A DNA stretch of 64,000 nt. Origin: Pseudomonas_T sp032052615. Lineage in GTDB: Bacteria; Pseudomonadota; Gammaproteobacteria; Pseudomonadales; Pseudomonadaceae. Below, one piece after another: positions 56,130 to 64,000 of the stretch. Made by a program: the position numbers and the translations under genes. The notes beneath the pieces are model-generated. The model ran no database searches. It was not told the DNA's origin and worked only from the letters and a program-made list of their open reading frames with translations. Position 1 is the first letter of the stretch. Each line of letters starts with the position of its first letter. Location of the stretch: positions 1-64,000 of the forward strand of contig DAMBWF010000004.1 of assembly GCA_032052615.1 (NCBI GenBank), given 5' to 3'.

Positions 56130-57137
56130 TCAGCCCTGCCGCCGCTTGAGTTGGTCGCGCAACTGGGTCGGCACCTGGCGGATGATCAGCAGGTCGCGGG
56201 CTTCGTCGTACTCGATCTTCGAGCCCAGCAGGTGGGACTCGAAGCTGATGGACAGCCCCTCGGCGCGGCCGGTGAAGCGGCGGAATTGGTTGAGGGTGCG
56301 CTTGTCCGGCGGAATCTCCGGGGACAGGCCGTAGTCCTTGTTGCGGATGTGCTCGTAGAACGCTTTCGGGCGTTCCTCGTCGATCAGCCCGGACAGCTCC
56401 TCCAGGGTGATCGGCTCCCCCAGGCGCGCCTGGGTGCTGGCGTAGTCCACCAGGGTCTCGGTCTTTTCCCGGGCCTGGTCCTCGGCCAGGTCCTCGCTCT
56501 CGACGAAATCGCTGAAGGCCTTGAGCAGGGTGCGGGTTTCCGAGGGGGCGTCGACGCCTTCCTGGCAACCGATGAAGTCGCGGAAGTATTCCGAGACCTT
56601 CTTGCCGTTCTTGCCCTTGATGAACGAGATGTACTGCCGCGATTGCTTGTTGGTGCGCCACTCCGACAGGTTGATCCGCGCCGCCAGGTGCAACTGGCCC
56701 AGGTCCAGGTGCCGCGCCGGGCTGACTTCCAGGGCCTCGGTGACCGCCACCCCCTCGCTGTGGTGCAGCAGGGCGATGGCCAGGTAGTCGGTCATGCCTT
56801 GCTGGTAGTGGGCAAACAGCACGTGGCCGCCCACCGACAGGTTGGACTCCTCCATCAGCGTGGTCAGGTGTTCCACCGCCCGGCGGCTGAAAGCGGCGAA
56901 GTCCTTCGCCTCGTCCAGGTACTCGGCCAGCCAGCCGCTGAAGGGGTAGGCGCCGGATTCGGCGTGGAACAGGCCCCAGGCCTTGTTCTGCTTGGCGTTG
57001 TAGCTGTCGTTGAGGTCGGCCAGCAGGTTCTCCATGGCCTGGGATTCGCCCAGCTCGCTGTCCCGGGCGTGCAGCACCGCCGGCGAACCGTCGGGCTTCT
57101 TCTCGATGAGGTGGACGATGCAGTGGCGGATGGGCAT
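56130..57137 (-). CDS. yejK: Nucleoid-associated protein NdpA (YejK family)
   Basis: 335 aa nucleoid-associated protein of the YejK/NdpA family. N-terminal IRHCIVHLIEKKPDG and central LFAHYQQGMTDYLAIALLHH are characteristic. The C-terminus, RQVPTQLRDQLKRRQG, is highly basic. It binds double-stranded DNA and ribosomes in other bacteria. The protein has the normal length. Confidence 0.94.
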   Translation of the reverse strand: MPIRHCIVHLIEKKPDGSPAVLHARDSELGESQAMENLLADLNDSYNAKQNKAWGLFHAESGAYPFSGWLAEYLDEAKDFAAFSRRAVEHLTTLMEESNLSVGGHVLFAHYQQGMTDYLAIALLHHSEGVAVTEALEVSPARHLDLGQLHLAARINLSEWRTNKQSRQYISFIKGKNGKKVSEYFRDFIGCQEGVDAPSETRTLLKAFSDFVESEDLAEDQAREKTETLVDYASTQARLGEPITLEELSGLIDEERPKAFYEHIRNKDYGLSPEIPPDKRTLNQFRRFTGRAEGLSISFESHLLGSKIEYDEARDLLIIRQVPTQLRDQLKRRQG

Positions 57138-57187
57138 GGGCGTCTCGTCGATAACAGGCGAAACGCCCATGGTACCCGAGGCGGGTG

Positions 57188-58465
57188 TCAGGCCGAAGGT
57201 TTGCCGTCGCGCAGCAGCGGCCGTGGGCGGCGTCCTCGCCAACCGTCCAGCAGCGCCAGGACGGCGAGCAGGCCCAGGGCGTACAGCGCGTCGCCGCCCA
57301 GGGCCAGCAGCACCCCGGCGCAGAGCAGGCTGGAGACGGCCGCGACGATCCGCCAGGGGCCTCGAAGCAGGATGCAGCCGGCGGCCATGCTGAGCAGGTA
57401 GATGACCACGAAGTTGCCATTGGCGTAGCGGATCAGGTGGTCCACCGACAGCCCGCTGAAACTGGCCAGCCCGGCGCACAGCGCGCAGCAGGCCACCACC
57501 AGCGCCAGCGCCCGGGCCGGCACGCCGTGGTCGTTGCGCCGGGCCAGGGGCGCCGGCAGCTTGCCCTCGTCGGCGAGGCTCCAGATCAGCCGGGCGAAGC
57601 CTTGGACGTAGACGTTCATCGAGGCGAAGCAGGCCAGATAGCCGACCACAGCCGCCAGTCAGCGGGCGTGGCCACCCAGCACCTGGTCGAACAGCAGCGG
57701 CAGCGCGCCGGCGTCCCGGGCCGGGTCGCCGTAGGTACCGAAGCTCAGCACCGCCACCGAGCACGCCCAGTACACCAACCCCGCCAGCAGCACCCCCAGC
57801 AGCAGGGCCAGGGGGAAGTCCCGCTGCGGCCGCTTGAATTCCTCGCCCAGGTGGGTGAAGGCCTCCAGGCCGACGAAGCACCAGAACATCACGCCGAGGG
57901 CCGCGGCCAGCTTCGGCCCGTCGCCCTCCAGAGGGGGCAGCAGCGGCATGTCCGCCCGGGGCAGGTCGCCGAACGCCCAGAGGGTGGCGACGCTGCCGAC
58001 GATCGCCAGGGCGATCAGCCCCTGCACCCACCCTGACGCCTTCGCCGGGCGCTGGCCCAGCGCCAGGAAGGCCGCCAGGGTGAGCAACTGGATCACCAGG
58101 GTGGCGCCGCGATCCAGGTCGAACAGCACCTGCCAGAAACCGGTGGCGATGTTCAGCGCGGCCGGCAAGCCCACCGGCAGCACGGCGAGGAACAGTAGCG
58201 CGCTCAGGCGTTCCAGGCGCGGGCCGAAGGCGCGGCCGATTAGGTGCGGCGCGCCGCCGGCGTGGGGAAAGCGGCGGCCGAGTTGGGCGAAGGTGAAGGC
58301 CACCGGCAGCACCAGGACGATCAGGATCAGCCAGGCCCAGAGGGACGCCGGGCCGGCGACGGTGGCGGCCAGGGCCGGGACCACGAAGATGCCGGTGCCG
58401 AGCAGCGAGGTGCTGAGCAGGGCGATGCCCTGCCAAAGGCCCAGTTCCGGATTCAGACGACTCAT
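57188..58465 (-). pseudogene. yjeH: yjeH-like amino-acid exporter interrupted by one TGA
   Basis: APC-superfamily exporter related to E. coli YjeH (methionine and branched-chain amino acids), 12 transmembrane helices, start ATG 58465. Codon 269 is TGA (57659-57661). Reading continues in the same frame for 156 more codons with full similarity to the family (CTG GCG GCT GTG GTC GGC TAT, then LACFASMNVYVQGFARL), ending at 57188. The gap between 'GGHAR' and 'LAAVVGYLAC' matches a position where the family has Trp, so a TGG to TGA change is the likely cause. It is divergent from an Lrp/AsnC gene that should control it. Confidence 0.8.
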
Positions 58466-58633
58466 GTGTATGCTCGCGCTTGCGTTGTGCGTGGAACGCC
58501 CATGGTAGGCGACTCCCGTCGGCACGGCGCGCGGCGAAACGTCGGCGTTGCCCGGCGTTTCGCCGGAAAACACTGTCACCCTGCGCCGCTTCGCATCGGC
58601 CGGCCGTCGGCCGGCGCCCCAAGGACACCGTTC

Positions 58634-59050
58634 GTGGACAAGTTCGATCACCAGATCCTCGCCCTGCTGCGCGCCGACGCGCGCGCCCCCGTCAGCCAGA
58701 TCGCCCGCGAGGTGAACCTGTCCCGCTCGGCGGTCAGCGAACGCGTCCGCCGCCTGGAGGACGACGGCGTGATCCTGGGCTACCACGCTCGGGTGGCGGA
58801 GCCGGACGTCACGGTCAAGGCTTACCTGGAGCTGTTCTACGAGAACAGCCGTTGCGCCGACCACGTGACGCGGATGCGCGCCTTCCCGGAAATCCGCCGC
58901 TGCTGCGGGATCGGCGGCGAGACCGACATGCTGGTCTACGTCGAGGCGCCCTCCATGGCGCGGCTGAGCGAGATCCGCGCGGCCATCGAGGGCTACCCCG
59001 GCATCCAACGGGTGAAGACCCACGTGGTGGTACAGGAGTGGGCGATGTGA
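58634..59050 (+). CDS. Lrp/AsnC-family transcriptional regulator
   Basis: 138 aa. N-terminal AsnC HTH (DKFDHQILALLRADARAP, then VSQIAREVNLSRSAVSERVRRLE) and C-terminal RAM domain with GETDMLVYVEA. AAGGA at 58621-58625 sets GTG 58634 as start. It is divergent from yjeH across 168 bp, so it likely senses an amino acid and controls that exporter. It overlaps sbcD by four bases. Confidence 0.9.
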   Translation: MDKFDHQILALLRADARAPVSQIAREVNLSRSAVSERVRRLEDDGVILGYHARVAEPDVTVKAYLELFYENSRCADHVTRMRAFPEIRRCCGIGGETDMLVYVEAPSMARLSEIRAAIEGYPGIQRVKTHVVVQEWAM

Positions 59051-60258
59051 TCCGGCTGCTGCATACCTCCGACTGGCACCTGGGCCAGCATTTCTTCGGC
59101 CGGACCCGCCTGGCCGAGCACCGCGCCTTCCTCGACTGGCTGATCGGCCAGGTGGACGCGCGCGAAGCGGACGCGGTGTTGGTGGCCGGCGACGTGTTCG
59201 ATACCGGCGCGCCCCCCAGCTACGCCCGAGAGCTGTACAACGACTTCATCGTCGCCCTGCGGGACACCGGCGCGCGGCTCGTGGTGCTGGCCGGCAACCA
59301 CGACTCGGTGGCGACCCTCGGTGAATCCCGTTCCCTGCTGGCTTGCCTGAACACCCGGGTGATCCCGGCGGTGGCCGAGGACCCGGCGGAACAGGTGCTC
59401 CTGCTGCGCCGGCGCGACGGCGCCCCGGGCGCGCTGCTCTGCGCGGTGCCCTACATCCGCCCGCGCGACGTGCTGCGCAGCGAGGCTGGGCAGAGCGCCG
59501 AGGACAAACAGCGCGCCCTGCAAGAGGCGATCCGCCGGCACTACGCGGTGCTCTTCGAGCGGGCCGAGCGCGAGCGCCAGGCCCATGGCGCGCGGCTGCC
59601 CATCGTCGCCACCGGCCACCTCACCACCGTGGGCGCCAGCGCCGGCGAGGCGGTACGGGAAATCTACGTGGGCGCCTTGGAAGCCTTCCCCACCCAGGCT
59701 TTCCCGCCCGCCGACTACATTGCCCTGGGCCACATCCATCGGCCCCAGACCGTGGGGGGACAGGACCACATCCGCTACAGCGGCTCGCCGATCCCCCTGG
59801 CCTTCGACGAGGCGAGCCAGGCCAAGCAGGTCCTCCAGGTGGACCTGGACGACAGCGGGTTACGGGCGGTGACCGCGTTGCCGGTGCCGTGCTTCCAGCC
59901 CCTGGCGGCAGTACGCGGAACCCTGGAGGAACTGGCGCCGGCGCTGCGGGAAGCGGCCCGGGCCGGCAGCCCGGAGCGGCCGGTGTGGGTGGATGCGCTG
60001 GTCTGCGGCGACGACTACCTCAGCGACCTCGCCGCGCCCCTGGGGCGGCTCTGCGAGGGGCTGCCCCTGGACATCCTGCGCATCCGCCGCGAGCGCGGCC
60101 GCGCCCTCGCCGGGCTGGCGGCGCAGACGGCGACCCTCGACGAGTTGGGCCCGCTGGACGTCTTCGAGCAGCGCCTGGCCGCCGAGGCGCTGGACGAAGA
60201 GACCCGCGAGCGGCTGCGCGGGCTGTACCGCGAAGTGCTCGCCGACCTGCCCGACTGA
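59047..60258 (+). CDS. sbcD: Exonuclease subunit SbcD (Mre11 homologue)
   Basis: 403 aa calcineurin-fold phosphoesterase that with SbcC cleaves hairpins and protein-bound DNA ends. The five motifs are present: DWHLGQHFF, AGDVFDTGAPP, GNHDSVATL, ATGHLTT, and LGHIHRPQ. GTG 59047 overlaps the upstream gene. sbcC lies 2.76 kb downstream rather than adjacent, which is unusual. Confidence 0.95.
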   Translation: MIRLLHTSDWHLGQHFFGRTRLAEHRAFLDWLIGQVDAREADAVLVAGDVFDTGAPPSYARELYNDFIVALRDTGARLVVLAGNHDSVATLGESRSLLACLNTRVIPAVAEDPAEQVLLLRRRDGAPGALLCAVPYIRPRDVLRSEAGQSAEDKQRALQEAIRRHYAVLFERAERERQAHGARLPIVATGHLTTVGASAGEAVREIYVGALEAFPTQAFPPADYIALGHIHRPQTVGGQDHIRYSGSPIPLAFDEASQAKQVLQVDLDDSGLRAVTALPVPCFQPLAAVRGTLEELAPALREAARAGSPERPVWVDALVCGDDYLSDLAAPLGRLCEGLPLDILRIRRERGRALAGLAAQTATLDELGPLDVFEQRLAAEALDEETRERLRGLYREVLADLPD

Positions 60259-60354
60259 GGCCGGCCGCGTTCGTCGGGCGTCGCCGGGAACGCAGGAACA
60301 AGCCTCCGCCTGCTCCAGTCAGCTCCTTGAGTCCCTCTCGCAAGGAGATCACCG

Positions 60355-61167
60355 ATGTCCGAATTCGACGAACCCCTCACCGCCACCCGGCGGTACCCGG
60401 AACAGGTCGGCGCGCCCAACCTGAGCCGCGCCGAGCGCACCCTTTCCCTGCTCGGCGGCGGCGCGCTGCTGGTCAACGGCCTCCGCGAAGGCGGCGTCGG
60501 CGGGCTGTTGCAGGCCGGCTTCGGCGCCCTGCTGGCCTGGCGCGGCGCCAGCGGCCATTGCCGGCTGAAGCAGGCCACCACCGCCTCGCCCTTGGAACAG
60601 CGCCTGCAACGGCACTACGGCTGGCGCAACCTGGAGGCCCTCAGCCGTAGCGTGACCATCGCCCGGCCGCGCCACGAAGTCTTCCAGCGGCTGGCCGAGC
60701 CCGAAGGGCTGACCCCGGTACTGGGCGGCGTGGAACGCATCGAGTCGCTGGGCGATTCGCGCTACCGCTGGACCTTCGGCGCGCCCCTGGGCAAGACCCT
60801 CGACCTGACCCTGCGCCTGGAAGAGCGGCGCGACGACGAGCGCCTGGTGTGGATGACCGAGGATGCCCGCTGGCTGCCCCATCGCTGCACCCTGAGCGTC
60901 GTCGACGCGCCCCACGGGCGTGGCACCGAGCTGCGCGTGCTGCTGGCCTGCGAGCCGCCGGCCGGCCGCGTCGGCTACGCCGCGGCGTCGCTGTTCGGCC
61001 GGGTATCCGGCAACCTGCTGATGCGCGAGCTGCGCCGCCTCAAGCAATACCTGGAGACCGGCGAGATCCCCACCGCCGGCAGCCACCCCGTGGCCGCCTC
61101 GCGCCCCACCGGGGCCCAGGACGACGACGGCATGGCGGCCCTGTCGGCCGGGGAGGGCGTGATATGA
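60355..61167 (+). CDS. DUF2892-SRPBCC fusion protein
   Basis: 270 aa. An N-terminal region with a hydrophobic segment (LSRAERTLSLLGGGALLVNGL and GGLLQAGFGALLAWRG) resembles DUF2892; a SRPBCC/START-like domain follows from about residue 95 (SVTIARPRHEVFQRLAEPE). A coenzyme or lipid binding role is plausible but unproven. AAGGAG precedes ATG 60355. It is translationally coupled (ATGA) to the alcohol dehydrogenase gene; the pair is recurrent in bacterial stress loci. Confidence 0.85.
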   Translation: MSEFDEPLTATRRYPEQVGAPNLSRAERTLSLLGGGALLVNGLREGGVGGLLQAGFGALLAWRGASGHCRLKQATTASPLEQRLQRHYGWRNLEALSRSVTIARPRHEVFQRLAEPEGLTPVLGGVERIESLGDSRYRWTFGAPLGKTLDLTLRLEERRDDERLVWMTEDARWLPHRCTLSVVDAPHGRGTELRVLLACEPPAGRVGYAAASLFGRVSGNLLMRELRRLKQYLETGEIPTAGSHPVAASRPTGAQDDDGMAALSAGEGVI

Positions 61168-62333
61168 GAGCGCTGACCTGGCAAGCCCCCAACCGGCTGC
61201 ACGTGGAGACCGTGCCGGACCCGGAAATCCTCAATCCCCGGGACGTGATCCTGCGGGTCATCATGTCCTCGGTGTGCGGCTCCGACCTGCACCTGCTGGG
61301 CGGGTACGTGCCGGCGATGAAGCCCGGCGACATCCTCGGCCACGAATTCCTCGGCGAAGTGGTGGAGATCGGCTCGGGGATCAAGCACCTCGCCAAGGGC
61401 GACCGGGTGGTGAGCATCTCCATCATCGGCTGCGGCGACTGCGAGCATTGCAAGCGCAGCGATTTTTCCTGCTGCGACAACTCCAACCCCAACCCCGAAG
61501 CCACCGACCTGGCCTACGGCCAGCCCTGCTGCGGGATCATCGGCTACAGCCACGCCTTCGGCGGCTACGCCGGCAGCCACGCCACCTACGTGCGGGTGCC
61601 CTACGGTGATGTCAACCTGTTCAAGGTCCCCGAGGGGGTACGCGACGAGCAGGCGGTGTTCGTTTCCGACGCGGTGCCCACCGGCTACTACGCGGCGGAC
61701 ATCGCCGGCATCCAGCCCGGCGACACCGTGGCGGTGTGGGGCTGCGGCGGCGTCGGCCAGATGGCCATCCGCAGCGCCTACCTGCTCGGCGCCGAGCGGG
61801 TGATCGCCATCGACCGCTACGCCGACCGCCTGGAACTGGCGGAGCGCAAGGCCGGCGCCGTGGTGATCAACTACGAGATCACCAATGTCCACGAGGCGCT
61901 GCTGGAGCTGACCGGCGGGCGCGGACCGGACCGCTGCATCGACTGCGTCGGCATGGAGGCCCATGGGACCGAGCCGGACTACGCCTACGACCGCGCCAAG
62001 CAGATGCTGCGCCTGCACACCGAGCGCGGCAGCGTGCTGCGCCAGGCGATCCGCGCCTGCCGCAAGGGCGGCACGGTCTCGGTGATCGGCGTCTACGGCG
62101 GCGTGCTGGACAAATTCCCCATGGGCGCCATCGTCAACAAGGCGCTCACCCTGCGCTCCGGCCAGCAACCCGGCCAGCGCTACGCCGACCGCCTGTTCGA
62201 GCACATCCGCAAGGGCGAGCTGGACCCCTCCTACCTGCTCACCCACCCCATGAGCCTGGAGGATTCGCCCCAGGGCTACGGGCTGTTCAAGCAGAAGCAG
62301 GACAACTGCATGCGGGCGGTCTTCATGCCCTGA
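61164..62333 (+). CDS. Zinc-dependent alcohol dehydrogenase (formaldehyde-dehydrogenase-like)
   Basis: 389 aa medium-chain dehydrogenase. Catalytic zinc: Cys38 in SSVCGSDLH, His60/Glu61 in GHEF. The four structural-zinc cysteines are in CGDCEHCKRSDFSCC. NAD-binding motif WGCGGVGQMA (about residues 192-201). The shape of the C-terminal half resembles glutathione-independent formaldehyde dehydrogenases/threonine dehydrogenase-like enzymes. Substrate unknown. Overlaps the SRPBCC gene by four bases and the opposite-strand gene by 11 bp. Confidence 0.9.
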   Translation: MRALTWQAPNRLHVETVPDPEILNPRDVILRVIMSSVCGSDLHLLGGYVPAMKPGDILGHEFLGEVVEIGSGIKHLAKGDRVVSISIIGCGDCEHCKRSDFSCCDNSNPNPEATDLAYGQPCCGIIGYSHAFGGYAGSHATYVRVPYGDVNLFKVPEGVRDEQAVFVSDAVPTGYYAADIAGIQPGDTVAVWGCGGVGQMAIRSAYLLGAERVIAIDRYADRLELAERKAGAVVINYEITNVHEALLELTGGRGPDRCIDCVGMEAHGTEPDYAYDRAKQMLRLHTERGSVLRQAIRACRKGGTVSVIGVYGGVLDKFPMGAIVNKALTLRSGQQPGQRYADRLFEHIRKGELDPSYLLTHPMSLEDSPQGYGLFKQKQDNCMRAVFMP

Positions 62334-62913
62334 GCGGGCGGCGGGCCCGGCGCAGCGCCGCCAGCGCGACGTCGGCGTCCCGTCGCAGGGTTCGCCGGGC
62401 GCGGGCGGCGCGCTTTCGCGCCAGGGGCTCCAGGCGATCGAGGTGGGCATCCAGGTTCAGCAGCGCCGCGCCCAGGGCGGCATGCAGCAACAGCGCCCCG
62501 GCCTCCACATCGCAGCGCAGCGAGGGCTTGCACAGGGGCAGGGCGGCCAGGGTCAGGCGCAGCCCCTCCCGGCACAACCAGGCGGTGTACAGCGGGACCG
62601 CGACGGCGCCCCGGGTCGCCGGTTCCGCCGTGTCCCGCTTCGCGCCGTGCTCCGCCAGATAGCGCTCGAAGGCCCGCGCGTCGGCGTCCGCCTGGCGACC
62701 CAGGGCCTCGCTCAGATGTCCGCTTTGCGCGATCAGGGTCTCCCGGCCGGCATGGGACTCCCGTTTATCGCTGATGCGCAGGGCCATGCTCGCCAGGGCC
62801 ATGCCCAGGCTCGCGCTCACCGCGCTGGCCGCGCCGCAGCTCGGCGTCGGCCGGTCCGCCCCGAGGGCCTCGCGAAAGGAGGCGAGGGACTGGTTCCACA
62901 GGCTGTCGGTCAT
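62323..62913 (-). CDS. Cyclodeaminase/cyclohydrolase family protein
   Basis: 196 aa all-helical protein of the formiminotransferase-cyclodeaminase/methenyl-THF cyclohydrolase family (FTCD C-terminal). The conserved TPSCGAASAVSASLGMALASMAL and DADARAFERYL segments are visible. It would act on folate one-carbon intermediates; specific reaction not determinable. It lies head-to-tail against the dehydrogenase with an 11-bp overlap of coding ends. Confidence 0.88.
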   Translation of the reverse strand: MTDSLWNQSLASFREALGADRPTPSCGAASAVSASLGMALASMALRISDKRESHAGRETLIAQSGHLSEALGRQADADARAFERYLAEHGAKRDTAEPATRGAVAVPLYTAWLCREGLRLTLAALPLCKPSLRCDVEAGALLLHAALGAALLNLDAHLDRLEPLARKRAARARRTLRRDADVALAALRRARRPLRA

Positions 62914-63018
62914 GGCGCGGCTCCACGGGGTTCAAGGTTTCGAGCGCGCCCGCGCGGCGGGGTTCGCAGAGAATGGGGAGGGGTGACAGAATCACCCCCT
63001 GGCTTTCCCGGTATGCCC

Positions 63019-64000
63019 ATGAAAATCCTCAGCCTGCGCCTGAAGAACCTCAACGCCCTCAAGGGCGAATGGAAGATCGACTTCACCGCCGAGCCGTTCC
63101 GCGACAACGGCCTGTTCGCCATCACCGGCCCCACCGGCGCCGGCAAGACCACCCTGCTGGATGCTCTGTGTCTGGCGCTCTACCACCGCACGCCGCGCAT
63201 GGGCGCCCTGTCCGCCACCAGCAACGAGTTGATGACCCGGCACTGCGCCGATTGCCTGGCCGAAGTGGAATTCGAAGTGGGCGGGGAGGGCTACCGCGCC
63301 TTCTGGAGCCAGCGCCGCGCCCGCGACCGCGCCGACGGCGCGCTGCAGCCGGCCAAGGCCGAGCTGGCCCATCTGGACGGGCGCATCCTCTGCGACCGCC
63401 TGAGCGACAAGCCCAAGGAAGTGGAGCGCCTCACCGGGCTGGATTTCGCCCGCTTCACCCGTTCCATGCTGCTCGCCCAAGGCGGTTTCGCCGCGTTCCT
63501 CGAAGCCGACGCCCGTAGCCGCGCGGAGCTGCTGGAGCAACTCACCGGCACCGATATCTATGGCCGTGTCTCCCAGCAGGTCTACCTCCGCGCCAAGGAG
63601 GCGGAAAGCGCTCTCGCCGAGCTGCGCGCCCAGGCCAGCGGCGTCGAGCTGCTGGATGACCCCCAGCGCGAGGCCCTGACCGAGGAAGCCCGGCACTTGG
63701 GCGAGGCCGAGCGGGCGCGGCAAGAGCGCCTCGCCGACCTGCGCGAGCAGCGCCAGTGGCTGGCTGCCCGGGACGCGGCTGAAGCCCGGCTCGCCGCCAT
63801 GGCCGCCGACGAACGTCGCGCCCGCGAGGCTCTGGACGCGGCGGCCGACGACCTCCGCCGGCTGGCCGCCGACGAGCCGGCGACGCGCCTGCGCCCCGCT
63901 CACCGCGCCTGGCGCTCCGCCGAGCGGGCCTGGCAGGCGACCCGCGCGGCTTTGGAGGCCACCCAGCGGGAGGCCGAGGGCGTGGCGCGCGAGGTCGCGG
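63019..64000 (+). CDS. sbcC: Exonuclease subunit SbcC (Rad50 homologue), partial
   Basis: 327 codons to the window edge; the rest lies outside. SMC-like ATPase partner of SbcD. Walker A is GPTGAGKTT (residues 37-45). ALYHRTPRMGALS and the Q-loop LLAQGGFAAFLEADARSRAELLEQLTGTDIY region (about residues 150-180) match the family. The coiled-coil arm begins near residue 190. ATG 63013 is in frame two codons upstream; neither start has a clear ribosome-binding site. Confidence 0.93.
   Translation, partial: MKILSLRLKNLNALKGEWKIDFTAEPFRDNGLFAITGPTGAGKTTLLDALCLALYHRTPRMGALSATSNELMTRHCADCLAEVEFEVGGEGYRAFWSQRRARDRADGALQPAKAELAHLDGRILCDRLSDKPKEVERLTGLDFARFTRSMLLAQGGFAAFLEADARSRAELLEQLTGTDIYGRVSQQVYLRAKEAESALAELRAQASGVELLDDPQREALTEEARHLGEAERARQERLADLREQRQWLAARDAAEARLAAMAADERRAREALDAAADDLRRLAADEPATRLRPAHRAWRSAERAWQATRAALEATQREAEGVAREVA

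Noticed and set aside
57188..57649. Treating the 3' part of yjeH as a separate small gene
   Set aside because: It begins inside the same frame immediately after the TGA, contains the last helices of the exporter, and has no ribosome-binding site.

Overview
The window is chromosomal DNA of a high-GC (about 68-70% by eye) gammaproteobacterium, almost certainly a Pseudomonas or close relative. Two blocks keep the gene order of the Pseudomonas aeruginosa PA4658-PA4690 neighbourhood: (i) ychF-pth-rplY-prs-tRNA-Gln-ispE-lolB-TPR lipoprotein, then hemA-prfA-prmC-moeB-murI-pagL-phr-merR-DUF523; (ii) the PqiA/MCE lipid-transport operon, mksFEB, rimI and a beta-carbonic anhydrase. The P. aeruginosa comparison is from memory, not from an alignment.

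Layout. 1-640: lower-GC, apparently disrupted DNA with a 14-bp direct repeat and an open-frame fragment leaving the left edge. 0.6-4.2 kb: split PqiA pair plus a six-MCE protein. 4.2-9.4 kb (minus): MksB/MksE/MksF condensin, with an array of about 83-bp palindromic repeats between mksF and mksE. 9.6-17.3 kb: two conserved hypotheticals, rimI, an acidic small protein, can, and the giant helicase Lhr. 17.4-24.1 kb: small membrane protein, GGCT-like protein, SDR, tRNA-Met, pirin, MFS exporter/LysR pair, DoxX. 24.4-27.9 kb: LysR and the DUF969-DUF979-pcp operon. 28-35 kb (minus): the housekeeping translation, nucleotide, isoprenoid and lipoprotein block.

35.8-45.4 kb is the most interesting part. 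Six tightly packed plus-strand genes sit between the divergent TPR-lolB-ispE and hemA operons: a secreted DUF11/Ig-like repeat protein with an IPTL-CTERM sorting tail, a small exosortase of the XrtH type, a second multi-span membrane protein overlapping it, an AraC-type response regulator, a 7TMR-DISM hybrid histidine kinase, and a TonB-dependent receptor. Junctions of -8 to +21 bases suggest one transcription unit joining protein sorting, signal sensing and outer-membrane uptake.

45.5-50.9 kb: hemA-prfA-prmC-moeB-murI and pagL. 50.9-54.3 kb (minus): DUF523/DUF1722 protein, LitR-like MerR regulator and photolyase, preceded by a GTACA direct repeat. 54.4-64 kb: GIY-YIG, GST, glutaredoxin, ndpA, a yjeH exporter broken by one in-frame TGA next to a divergent Lrp/AsnC regulator, and sbcD separated from sbcC by a three-gene insert. 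No CRISPR array, prophage, complete insertion sequence or rRNA operon was seen.
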